Shown here: piece by piece, positions 23,385 to 31,570 of the stretch
How the letters are laid out: each line of letters begins with the position of its first letter
How positions within the stretch are numbered: position 1 is the first letter of the stretch
From: Bacillota bacterium
GTDB taxonomy: Bacteria; Bacillota; UBA4882; UBA8346
Assembly (NCBI GenBank): GCA_029776205.1
Contig: JAKOTQ010000008.1
Span: forward strand, 1-46,758
DNA: 46,758 nucleotides
Direction: 5' to 3'
Notes under the pieces: generated by a model
What the model saw: the letters and a program-made list of their open reading frames with translations, nothing else
Told to the model about the DNA's origin: nothing
Databases searched by the model: none
Position numbers and translations under genes: made by a program

Positions 23385-24782
23385 TTAACGGTAAGGCTGA
23401 GTCTGAATTTCACCCTCACCGTACATCAGGGTCACAAATTTTATTTCATCTTTGATTATTGTGGTTGCTTTTCCAATGGTAATCCGCACACCCGGATATA
23501 TCGTATCTCTCGCCCGGATTCGAGCTTTCTCTTTGGATAGAACCACCATTTCCTCGAGAAGTTCTTTCCGCCTTGCTTCTGCCTCAGCAATTTGCCCTTT
23601 CAGCACATATGTGGTTTTCACCAGGTTCTGATACATTTCCTGACGATCCTTGGGTAAATATGGACTTTTCTCGAGCAAAGCCACAGCTTTCTCTGCTTTT
23701 TCCAGATTTACTTTATATTCTTTGATTTGATCTTCCAAATCCTGAAATTCGATTTTCATTTTCGGCCGAATACCGACTTCCATTTCGGTCACTGTTCCGA
23801 ATTTGGACCCGATAATCTTCGCCGAAATCTCCTCACCGGCCCGAAGAATTCCGCCGACTATCAACCCTTTTCCACTATCCACGCTGATTTTACCGTCAGC
23901 ATTCACCTGGCAGTACATCATCGCTTCTTTTATCAGCACATTACTGTCACAATTGATAGAAGCATGCTCCACATACTTGGCACTGAAATCTCCAACACAA
24001 TTGATCTGTGCTTTATCCATCCCGGATATACCGCCGAAAATTGTAATGCTGCCACCGGCTGTTAGATCGGCAGCCTCCACCATTCCGCGAATAGTGATAT
24101 CTCCGTCGGCTTCCACCTTAAATCCTGCTGTGACATTTCCGCGAACCACTACGCTGCCCCGGAAATTAATGTTTCCAGTGTTGAAATCCACATCTCCCTT
24201 CACTTCGTGAATGGGAAATACGCTCAGTTTCCCGGCACTGAACGAAGGTTCGCCGTTGATGGTAGAGACCGCTCTCAAACCATCATTCGTCATCACCACA
24301 TTCTTGCCAAGCCTTAAGGTTTTATCTTTACCCGGAACAGGGGCCAAGGAGTTACCAAACACATCAACCCCAGGTTCACCGGGAGTAGCCGGAATTTTTT
24401 CAGCCAAAACTTCTCCAACGACAACATTTTGAACTGTCTGAAGATCCCGATAATCGACCCGGCCAAATTCATCCTCAGTCAAGGAGTGTTCCCCTGGCGT
24501 TAAGGAAAATAAAAACCGAAACTCCGCGTCTTTCCCGGCCACCGGCCGTTGGCCGGAAGCTACCAGATGAGGTCCGGTTTTTTGGGATTTGATCACCTCT
24601 TTAACAGCCTCTTCATCAATCCCGAAAACGATGTTTTCTGATTTTAAGGCCTGAAAAGCCTCCTCAACAGTAGGCCATTTCCCGTTACCAACGGGGGGTT
24701 CGATAACCAAATAAGCCTCCATCTTATCAGTAGAGGTTTCTACTTTAATCAATCCATCGCGATCCACAACTTGCTCTGTCAT
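23385..24782 (-). CDS. FapA/DUF342 family protein
   Basis: A 465-residue cytosolic protein of the FapA (DUF342, flagellar assembly protein A) family. An N-terminal domain (1-175) is followed by a right-handed beta-helix-like region of short G-rich turns (GDVDFNTGNINFRGSVVVRG, about 195-330) and a C-terminal coiled coil (about 340-420). It is often encoded in motility loci; the biochemical role is not established. It follows sigD by 7 bp. GGAGG lies 12 bases before the ATG because a four-codon ORF (ATG AAA GAC AAA TGA) overlaps both neighbours. Confidence 0.85.
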   Translation of the reverse strand: MTEQVVDRDGLIKVETSTDKMEAYLVIEPPVGNGKWPTVEEAFQALKSENIVFGIDEEAVKEVIKSQKTGPHLVASGQRPVAGKDAEFRFLFSLTPGEHSLTEDEFGRVDYRDLQTVQNVVVGEVLAEKIPATPGEPGVDVFGNSLAPVPGKDKTLRLGKNVVMTNDGLRAVSTINGEPSFSAGKLSVFPIHEVKGDVDFNTGNINFRGSVVVRGNVTAGFKVEADGDITIRGMVEAADLTAGGSITIFGGISGMDKAQINCVGDFSAKYVEHASINCDSNVLIKEAMMYCQVNADGKISVDSGKGLIVGGILRAGEEISAKIIGSKFGTVTEMEVGIRPKMKIEFQDLEDQIKEYKVNLEKAEKAVALLEKSPYLPKDRQEMYQNLVKTTYVLKGQIAEAEARRKELLEEMVVLSKEKARIRARDTIYPGVRITIGKATTIIKDEIKFVTLMYGEGEIQTQPYR

Positions 24783-24789
24783 TTGTCTT

Positions 24790-25584
24790 TCATACCTCCG
24801 CTGCCGATTTATGCCACCTGTTTAAACGACCCCGCAGCCGAAAAATAGCTTTGGTATGTATTTGGGAAACCCGAGATTCTGAGATCTCCATAATTTCGCC
24901 AATTTCCTTTAATGTAAGCCCTTCATAATAGTAAAGGGCAATAACCATTCGCTCCCGCTCCGGAAGGCAATCGATGGCTCCTGTCAACGTCGCTTTAATT
25001 TCTTCAATCTCAACATGGTGTAACGGATCTTCACTCTCATCGTTTCGAATCAAATCCAAGACCCGAACCGAATCATCCTCATTGGAATTGACTAGCCACA
25101 GTTCATCCAAAGAACTCAATGTCGTACAGCTGACTTCCGACAGCAAATCATAAAATTCGGAAAGGCTGACATGCATGGCTTCACTGATCTCCTGATAGGT
25201 AGCAGATCTTCCCAATTTATTCTCGAGATCAGCGCAAACCCTCTCCAATTCTCTGGCTTTTTGGCGAACTGATCGTGGAACCCAGTCATTACTTCGCAAT
25301 CCGTCCAGGATCGCTCCTCGGATTCTGGCAATGGCATAAGTCTCAAATTTAATTCCCCGAGAAGGATCAAATTTATCAATCGCGTCCATCAATCCAAAGA
25401 CACCATAACTGACCAAATCATCAAACTCGACATTTGAAGGTAACCCAATTGCAACCCGGCCGGCGACGTATTTAACCAATGGAGCATAGCGTAAAATTAT
25501 CGCTTCCCTGGCAGCTGGCGTTTTTAGAGTTAAATAATTTTTCCACAAAATCTCTTCATTTTGCATCGTTTTCTCGATGGACAT
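24790..25584 (-). CDS. sigD: Flagellar RNA polymerase sigma factor (SigD/FliA/WhiG)
   Basis: Sigma-28-type factor for late flagellar and chemotaxis genes. It has 264 residues from the ATG at 25584. Region 2 shows EFDDLVSYGVFGLMDAIDKF and GIKFETYAIARIRGAILDGL; region 4 has YEGLTLKEIGEIMEISESR. AGGAGG nine bases upstream favours this ATG over the one at 25593. It ends the chemotaxis gene run. No anti-sigma factor gene (flgM) is in the window. Confidence 0.96.
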   Translation of the reverse strand: MSIEKTMQNEEILWKNYLTLKTPAAREAIILRYAPLVKYVAGRVAIGLPSNVEFDDLVSYGVFGLMDAIDKFDPSRGIKFETYAIARIRGAILDGLRSNDWVPRSVRQKARELERVCADLENKLGRSATYQEISEAMHVSLSEFYDLLSEVSCTTLSSLDELWLVNSNEDDSVRVLDLIRNDESEDPLHHVEIEEIKATLTGAIDCLPERERMVIALYYYEGLTLKEIGEIMEISESRVSQIHTKAIFRLRGRLNRWHKSAAEV

Positions 25585-25652
25585 AGCTGCCATCCTCCTG
25601 TCTAAAATATTAACCGTCCGCTGGTCAACTGTCCATCCTTGGAGTTAACTGC

Positions 25653-26150
25653 TTAACCCATTGATAATTCCATCGTTCCCTGATTTATGGTACGTACATA
25701 AACCTTACCGGTATTCAGATCGAAAAGAACGCTGCGCCCGAATTTTCCGCCCACACTCCGGGCAACGATCGGTATCCCAATTTTCACGCAGGCTTCCTCT
25801 ACCGACTGAATATTTCGTACCCCAATGTCTAACAACGAATCTTCTGATTTAAACGCAAACATATGAGCGCCGCCAACGATAATCACTTGAATCCTGGACT
25901 GAATCGCTCCCAATTTTACCATCTCTCTGACTAAAAACGGTACGGCAGTATCCCCGAATTTCCCGGGATTAAAGTTCTCTCTAAATATCGAACTGTCCGG
26001 AAGCATTACATGGGCCAACCCACCGACTTTAATCGCCTGGTCATAGGCACAAACCGCGATACAGGATCCCAAACCTAAAGAAGCCAACTTTTCTGGTGCC
26101 TGAGTAACTTTCAGCTCAGCCATACCAATTTGTATTGCATCAACAAACAT
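25653..26150 (-). CDS. cheD: Chemoreceptor glutamine deamidase CheD
   Basis: Cysteine-hydrolase-type deamidase that modifies chemoreceptors and partners with CheC. It has 165 residues. Catalytic Cys30 lies in LGLGSCIAVC and His47 in GLAHVMLP; the third residue is probably the Thr in KFGDTAVP. GGAG eight bases upstream of the ATG overlaps the end of cheC, which stops 3 bp before. Confidence 0.95.
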   Translation of the reverse strand: MFVDAIQIGMAELKVTQAPEKLASLGLGSCIAVCAYDQAIKVGGLAHVMLPDSSIFRENFNPGKFGDTAVPFLVREMVKLGAIQSRIQVIIVGGAHMFAFKSEDSLLDIGVRNIQSVEEACVKIGIPIVARSVGGKFGRSVLFDLNTGKVYVRTINQGTMELSMG

Positions 26151-26153
26151 CTA

Positions 26154-26765
26154 TCAAACTCCAATGGCTTCCAAAATAACTTGCAGGGAACCTGGATCCG
26201 GAATGAGGAAAAAATGGCCGTCCATCTTTTCCTGTGTCATTTTGAATTGTGTATCGATGAGCATCGCATAATCTCCGACCATTCCAAAATCCAACAACGC
26301 TGAATTGATAATAGCCCCAGCCATATCACACGCATAGGCCGGTACCGACGATAACATGTTCAATCCGGTTAATCGAGAGATGGCGTTTAAATAAGCGCCG
26401 GTCATAATATTGCTAATTTCCTGTAAGACGGATTGATCTAAATCTTCGATTTCCACGTCTCCCGGCAGAGTTTTAGAGTTCACTATTTTCACCAATGTCT
26501 GTGCATCGTCATAGTTGAACAAAAATATGATCTTCCCGGGAGCATCGCCAAACACCTTCATATAAATACCGACCACGATTTTCTCGGGTCCCCCCAGAAA
26601 ATCACTGACTTTGCTCAAGGTTAAAATCGAAACATTGGGAACAGTCATCTCGATCCTTTCGGACATCAGCTGCGATAAAGCCGTTGCCGCATGACCAGCA
26701 CCAATATTCCCAATTTCCTTCAAAACATCCAGATGAACATTACTCAAATTTTCAATGGTAACCAT
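26154..26765 (-). CDS. cheC: CheY-P phosphatase CheC
   Basis: Dephosphorylates CheY-P and is stimulated by CheD. It has 203 residues with both pseudo-symmetric active sites intact: D13-E17-N20 in LDVLKEIGNIGAGHAATALS and S112-E116-N119 in SVLQEISNIMTGAYLNAIS. ATG follows AGGAG by six bases; the gene starts one base after the cheW stop. Confidence 0.95.
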   Translation of the reverse strand: MVTIENLSNVHLDVLKEIGNIGAGHAATALSQLMSERIEMTVPNVSILTLSKVSDFLGGPEKIVVGIYMKVFGDAPGKIIFLFNYDDAQTLVKIVNSKTLPGDVEIEDLDQSVLQEISNIMTGAYLNAISRLTGLNMLSSVPAYACDMAGAIINSALLDFGMVGDYAMLIDTQFKMTQEKMDGHFFLIPDPGSLQVILEAIGV

Positions 26766-26766
26766 T

Positions 26767-27255
26767 TTATTCTCCTAAATCTGTTTCACGGAGCTCTTTA
26801 GCCTCTTCAGCGGACAAAGCCCGATCCAGATTTAATAAAACGATTAAACGGTCACCCACTTTGGCTACACCGCTTAGGAAATAGGCGTCGACCCCTTTGG
26901 TAATTTGAGGGGCATCTTCAATGGCTGAGACATTGATCCTAAGCACTTCAACCACGGCATCGACCATCATGCCGACGAGATTATCGTTGATTTCCACAAT
27001 AACTACCCGGGTATCGCTCCCGATAGGTTTCAAGGATAAGCCGAAACGTTTTCGCAAATCAACGATGGGTACGATCTCACCGCGAAGATTGATCACGCCT
27101 TCGACAAATGCCGGTGCTTTAGGCACACGCGTAATATTTTGATCCAGTTTTTCAATTTCCCTAACCTGGAGAATATCCACACCAAACTCTTCTTCTCCAA
27201 GTTTGAAGATGATTAACTGTTTTGTCTCTTCGACGACTTGCTCCTTAGCCTTCAT
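26767..27255 (-). CDS. cheW: Chemotaxis coupling protein CheW
   Basis: Adaptor that links receptors to CheA. The 162-residue protein is a single CheW domain: IIFKLGEEEFGVDILQVREI at the start, INLRGEIVPIVDLRKRFGL and VGDRLIVLLNLDRAL later. ATG at 27255 has AAAGGGG eight bases upstream; a GTG three codons earlier is less likely. Confidence 0.95.
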   Translation of the reverse strand: MKAKEQVVEETKQLIIFKLGEEEFGVDILQVREIEKLDQNITRVPKAPAFVEGVINLRGEIVPIVDLRKRFGLSLKPIGSDTRVVIVEINDNLVGMMVDAVVEVLRINVSAIEDAPQITKGVDAYFLSGVAKVGDRLIVLLNLDRALSAEEAKELRETDLGE

Positions 27256-27274
27256 CTTCAACACCCCTTTCGTG

Positions 27275-29218
27275 TTAAGCCACCGCTCTGATATCTATGA
27301 TCAATGCGACTCTTCCGTCACCAAGAATCGTCGCTCCGGCGATACCTTTCACAGAACCCAGATACCCGCCAAGAGACTTAATCACCACGTCCTGTTGGCG
27401 TAATAAGGCATCAACCACGCATCCAATCAGCCGATCGCCTATCCGCAACACCACCACGTCCAACTCTTCCAATTCGTGATTGATGGCATCCGGAGTATCA
27501 AGAACTTCTTGCAACCGGATAATCGGGATCAGTTCCCCGCGAAGCATACATACCTGCTGAGAACGGACTTGTTTGATTTCATCCTGCCGCAAGCTGATAA
27601 TCTGTTCAATATATCCTGAAGGAATAGCATAAATTTCTTTACCCAACTGAACCATTAACGTCTGGATAATTGCCAACGTCAACGGGAGACGAATCTCTAG
27701 GAGCGAACCTTTTCCAAATTCCGAATGAATCCGGATCATGCCGCCCAAAGAATCCACCTTGGTTTTGACCACATCCATACCGACACCGCGGCCGGATACA
27801 TCTGTTACTTTACTGGCTGTCGAAAAACCAGGCATGAGCGTTAGCTCCAGGATCTGATCCTCTCTCATCTCAGCCAAGGCTTCTTTGGTGACGATGCCCA
27901 TCCGAAGCGCCTTTTCCTTCACCTTTTCCACATTAAACCCTCGGCCGTCATCTTCAATGGCAATCACCACGTTATTGCCTTCTTGATATGCATTTAGCCG
28001 TACCGTTCCGGTTCTCGGCTTACCGGCATTCTCCCGTTCCTCGGGAGACTCAATACCATGATCCACCGAATTGCGAATGATATGAACCAGAGGATCGCCG
28101 ATCTCATCGATAACCGTTCGATCCAGCTCAGTTTCACCGCCTTCGATCACCAGGTCAATCTCCTTCCCCAATTCTTTGGATAAATCCCGAACTAAACGGG
28201 GAAAACGGGAAAATACCGTTTCAATAGGAACCATTCGGGTTTTTAATACGCTGTCTCTCAAATCCAACGTCAAACGGCCGACCTGTTCCAAAACCTCCTC
28301 CAAATCCTTGGAACGAAGATTGGAACTAATGGCCTCGAGACGGGAACGGTTGATCACCAATTCTGCAACTAAATTCATTAAAACATCCAATTTACGGATG
28401 TCCACCCGGACTGTTTGGCCGGTAACTTTGGTCCGTTCCTCCACCGACTGGTTTTGCATCCGTTTTTCCATGGGAAGATTCTGAGGATCGATCTTCTCAA
28501 AGGACACCTGCGCAATATCGGTGATATTGGAAATAGATTTGGCCAATTCTTCCGGCGGGTTGGACATAAGAACCGCAACGATAAACTCAAGATCAAACTT
28601 TTCATCTTCAAGATCCTTTAGGGACGGCATACTCTTCACAATGGTTCCCAGCCGTTCGATCTCCCGAAGGACCATAAAAACCCGTACCCCTTTGAGCACG
28701 CAATTTTCGGCCATCTTGACCGAAAAATGATACAACTGCACATTATCATTGATCGCAGCCAAAATCTCTTCTTTCTCTGCTTCCAGATAACGAAGTTGGA
28801 TATTTTTTCTCCGTTCCTGCTGAGGTTGGGCTGCAACATTTCCAACATTGAATAACTGCAGCGCTTGAACAACACCGGTTATTTCGATATCCTCTTCTTT
28901 TCCCTCACCGATCTTGTTTGCTAATATTTCAAGGAGATCCACCGCTTCAAAAAGGGTATTGACGATCTCCGGCGTCATCGTCAATTCTTTAGCCCGTAAT
29001 TTACTGAGTACATCTTCCATGGTGTGGGTTAAATTAGCCATTTTATTAAAGCCCATCGTCGCCGAAGCGCCTTTTAAGGTATGGGCGGCTCTAAATATTT
29101 GGTCCAAAATGGACGAATTTTCAGGATCATGCTCCAATTCTAGCAAGGACTGGTTCAATGTCTGCAAATGTTCCCGACATTCATCCATAAAAACGCTAAG
29201 ATATTGGGATGTATCCAT
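27275..29218 (-). CDS. cheA: Chemotaxis histidine kinase CheA
   Basis: Five-domain kinase of 647 residues. The HPt domain has phospho-His46 in AAHTLKGASATMG. A P2-like domain (about 140-240), the dimerization helices (about 262-340), the ATPase with N box HIIRNSVDHG (379-388), G boxes DDGRGF and GRGVGMD, and a C-terminal CheW-like domain (about 515-647) follow. ATG at 29218 is set by GGGAGGTGGG. A 113-bp gap separates it from flhG. No cheB is next to it, unlike in B. subtilis. Confidence 0.97.
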   Translation of the reverse strand: MDTSQYLSVFMDECREHLQTLNQSLLELEHDPENSSILDQIFRAAHTLKGASATMGFNKMANLTHTMEDVLSKLRAKELTMTPEIVNTLFEAVDLLEILANKIGEGKEEDIEITGVVQALQLFNVGNVAAQPQQERRKNIQLRYLEAEKEEILAAINDNVQLYHFSVKMAENCVLKGVRVFMVLREIERLGTIVKSMPSLKDLEDEKFDLEFIVAVLMSNPPEELAKSISNITDIAQVSFEKIDPQNLPMEKRMQNQSVEERTKVTGQTVRVDIRKLDVLMNLVAELVINRSRLEAISSNLRSKDLEEVLEQVGRLTLDLRDSVLKTRMVPIETVFSRFPRLVRDLSKELGKEIDLVIEGGETELDRTVIDEIGDPLVHIIRNSVDHGIESPEERENAGKPRTGTVRLNAYQEGNNVVIAIEDDGRGFNVEKVKEKALRMGIVTKEALAEMREDQILELTLMPGFSTASKVTDVSGRGVGMDVVKTKVDSLGGMIRIHSEFGKGSLLEIRLPLTLAIIQTLMVQLGKEIYAIPSGYIEQIISLRQDEIKQVRSQQVCMLRGELIPIIRLQEVLDTPDAINHELEELDVVVLRIGDRLIGCVVDALLRQQDVVIKSLGGYLGSVKGIAGATILGDGRVALIIDIRAVA

Positions 29219-29331
29219 AATCCCACCTCCCAAGGTATAATTAGACTTTTCAAGAACAATTCCTGCCGTTTTTTAAATAATTTTAAACAAAAATACGCTT
29301 TCTTACCGATAAATATCTATTTTTGTCATCC

Positions 29332-30210
29332 TTAACGAAATTTTCCTCTGAGGAGGCGCTCAAAAAATCCGCCCGATGTCTCTCGGCTCGTCGTACGATC
29401 CATCAAATTACGGGCAATCTGAAATACATTTTGCGCAGCCGCCGACCGAGGATGGCTGATGACGAAAGGCTGTTGTTCCCGGACTGCCTTCGGAACATCG
29501 GGATCCCAGGGAATAGAGCCAATGTTGAGCAAATCAATACCTAAAAATCGCTTGGATACGGTGGACAGCCGGTCCATTACTTGCTTGCCTTCATGATGGT
29601 CCCGGGTCATATTCACAACAACCCAGATTGGAAGAGACGGCTTCGTGCTGGCCACCACTTTAATAATGCCATATGCATCCGTGAGAGCCGTCGGTTCCGG
29701 AGTGGTGACAACGATCACTTCACCGGCAGCTAAAACAAATTTGAGAACATTCTGTGAAATACCGGCCCCCGTATCAATCAACATAATATCCGAATTTTTT
29801 TCGAGATCATTCAATTGTTCCAAACAATATTCCAAGCTCTGCGCATTCAGATTGGCCATTTGATAATCACCGGATCCGCCGGCAATAATTTTCAAACCAA
29901 GCGGGCCTTGAGTGATCACATCATCGATGCGTTTTTCGCCGGTTAACACTTGTCCCAAGTGATATCTGGGAACTATTCCCATCATCATATCCACATTAGC
30001 CATTCCCAAATCGGCATCAACCAGCACTACGCGGCTTCCCAGCTTTAGTAAGGCAATGCTTAAATTAACGGAAAGATTGGTCTTTCCGACGCCTCCTTTG
30101 CCGCTGGTAATAACAACTACCCTGGCCGATCGGATTTGGGTTTGGGTTTGGGCTTGAGTTTGGTTTTGATTTTTAAAGAGCTGCCGTAAACGTTCAGCCT
30201 GATCAACCAT
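29332..30210 (-). CDS. flhG: Flagellar number regulator, MinD-like ATPase FlhG (YlxH)
   Basis: MinD-type ATPase that stimulates the FlhF GTPase and controls flagellar number. It has 292 residues. The activator motif DQAERLRQL lies at 3-11, the deviant Walker A SGKGGVGKT at 36-44 and the switch LVDADLGMANVD around 64-75. A short Q/T/N repeat (residues 15-26) from CAAACC-like hexamers separates them. No clear C-terminal membrane helix. The ATG at 30210 overlaps the end of flhF by 8 bp. Confidence 0.95.
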   Translation of the reverse strand: MVDQAERLRQLFKNQNQTQAQTQTQIRSARVVVITSGKGGVGKTNLSVNLSIALLKLGSRVVLVDADLGMANVDMMMGIVPRYHLGQVLTGEKRIDDVITQGPLGLKIIAGGSGDYQMANLNAQSLEYCLEQLNDLEKNSDIMLIDTGAGISQNVLKFVLAAGEVIVVTTPEPTALTDAYGIIKVVASTKPSLPIWVVVNMTRDHHEGKQVMDRLSTVSKRFLGIDLLNIGSIPWDPDVPKAVREQQPFVISHPRSAAAQNVFQIARNLMDRTTSRETSGGFFERLLRGKFR

Positions 30211-31570
30211 GCATTATCCCCTTAAATAACTCTGTGACTAATTTTTGTGGTTGGGCAACCTCGATATCGTCTGGAACATTCTGCCCGACGGTCAGATAAG
30301 AGATCGGACGTCTGACCTTCCATGCCAAACTGACGACGGGCCCCAGGCAACTGGTTTCATCCAGTTTGGTGAAGATCAAATGGGTATAAGCAATCTTCGA
30401 AAATTTATCTTCGATAGCCACCATATCTCTCCATTGAGTCGTCGCACTGAGCACCAATAAAATTTCAGAAATTTGAGCATTGGTCAAAAAACGGTGTAAC
30501 TCTTCCATCATCGTTTGGTTGTGCGGACTCCGTCCGGCAGTATCGATTAAAATCACATCGCATCCTGATAAATTTTGAATCGCCTGATCCAGGTCAGAAG
30601 GGGCATAAACCACTTCTACCGGGAGATTCATAATATCACCATAAGTCTTTAAATGCTCTACTGCTGCGATTCGGTAGGTATCTATCGTAATCAGCCCAAC
30701 TTTTCTGCCTTGAAACAAGTTGATATGCGCAGCAAGCTTCGCAATCGTTGTAGTTTTACCAACCCCCGTAGCGCCAATCAAAGCCGCAATAACGGGTTTT
30801 CCGTTATCCAACTTTAACGGCTCCGAGAACATCAAATCAGAGATTAACCGTTGTTGACAATAGTCAAGAATAACGGATTGGGGAGTCGAAGCATCCACTG
30901 TCTCCGGCAAACCGGCAACCAAATATTCCGCCAGTTCTTTTGACAAGCCGGCATCCATTAGCCATTGACGCAATGAATCCCGAATCCCTGATTCCGACTC
31001 CGTTGATTTCGCCGATTCCGCCGGGTACACCGAAACACCGGGTGACGCTTGAGGTTTTTGAGCAACCTGGCGAATTAACTCTTTCATCTCGGCAATCTCT
31101 TCCCGGATCGAGCTCAGATCCGGTTCAACAGAAGCCGTTGAAGTTACGGAAGTTACCGGAGTTACCGGTGTTACCGGAGTTGCTGGGGTTGTCGAAGTGA
31201 CCGGGATGACCGAAGGCGCCATAGCTATTGAAACTCCAGAAGCTGCTGTTTCCTGGAACGCCGGCCGTTCATTGATGATACGGCCTTTGATTTCGGGCTC
31301 CCGCTGTAACGGTAGGGGTTGAAACGCAGTATTCGAAAGAACATTTTGCTCTTTATTTTCTACGGCCGACTGGGCAACATCTTTTTTCGATGGTTTCGGT
31401 TTTTCATCCACCGCAGCGATAACTTCCACCCGACGGCGGCCGAACAAACCTAAAAAACCACCTTCTTTAAAGGGTTTGGTATGCAAGATAATCGCATCTC
31501 GGCCCAGATCATTTTTGACTCTGGCAATCGCCTCTTGAATGGAATCCGCTATATATCGTTTAACCCTCAT
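30203..31570 (-). CDS. flhF: Flagellar biosynthesis SRP-type GTPase FlhF
   Basis: SRP-like GTPase that sets the site of flagellar assembly. It has 455 residues: an N-terminal basic domain (MRVKRYIADSIQEAIARVK), a long variable linker with a TPV/TSV repeat (about 122-146), and the NG domain with P-loop GATGVGKT (266-273), DTAGRSPHN and TKLDETSCLG. ATG overlaps the flhA stop as ATGA. Gene order flhA-flhF-flhG is conserved in Bacillota. Confidence 0.96.
   Translation of the reverse strand: MRVKRYIADSIQEAIARVKNDLGRDAIILHTKPFKEGGFLGLFGRRRVEVIAAVDEKPKPSKKDVAQSAVENKEQNVLSNTAFQPLPLQREPEIKGRIINERPAFQETAASGVSIAMAPSVIPVTSTTPATPVTPVTPVTSVTSTASVEPDLSSIREEIAEMKELIRQVAQKPQASPGVSVYPAESAKSTESESGIRDSLRQWLMDAGLSKELAEYLVAGLPETVDASTPQSVILDYCQQRLISDLMFSEPLKLDNGKPVIAALIGATGVGKTTTIAKLAAHINLFQGRKVGLITIDTYRIAAVEHLKTYGDIMNLPVEVVYAPSDLDQAIQNLSGCDVILIDTAGRSPHNQTMMEELHRFLTNAQISEILLVLSATTQWRDMVAIEDKFSKIAYTHLIFTKLDETSCLGPVVSLAWKVRRPISYLTVGQNVPDDIEVAQPQKLVTELFKGIMHG
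31131..31207. repeat. 9-bp tandem repeat in flhF linker
   Basis: About seven degenerate units related to GTTACCGGA (as in GAAGTTACCGGAGTTACCGG) encode the TPVTPVTSV-like linker of FlhF. Unit length is a multiple of three, so copy-number changes would stay in frame. Confidence 0.65.

Noticed and set aside
25585-25652. TTGACC in the cheD-sigD gap as a sigma-A promoter for sigD
   Set aside because: No acceptable minus-10 is found 16-18 bp downstream.
29280-29320. ACCGATAA on the plus strand in the flhG-cheA gap, read as a sigma-D promoter
   Set aside because: The nearest TAAA is 17 bp away and the site would fire antisense into flhG; the word alone is too weak.
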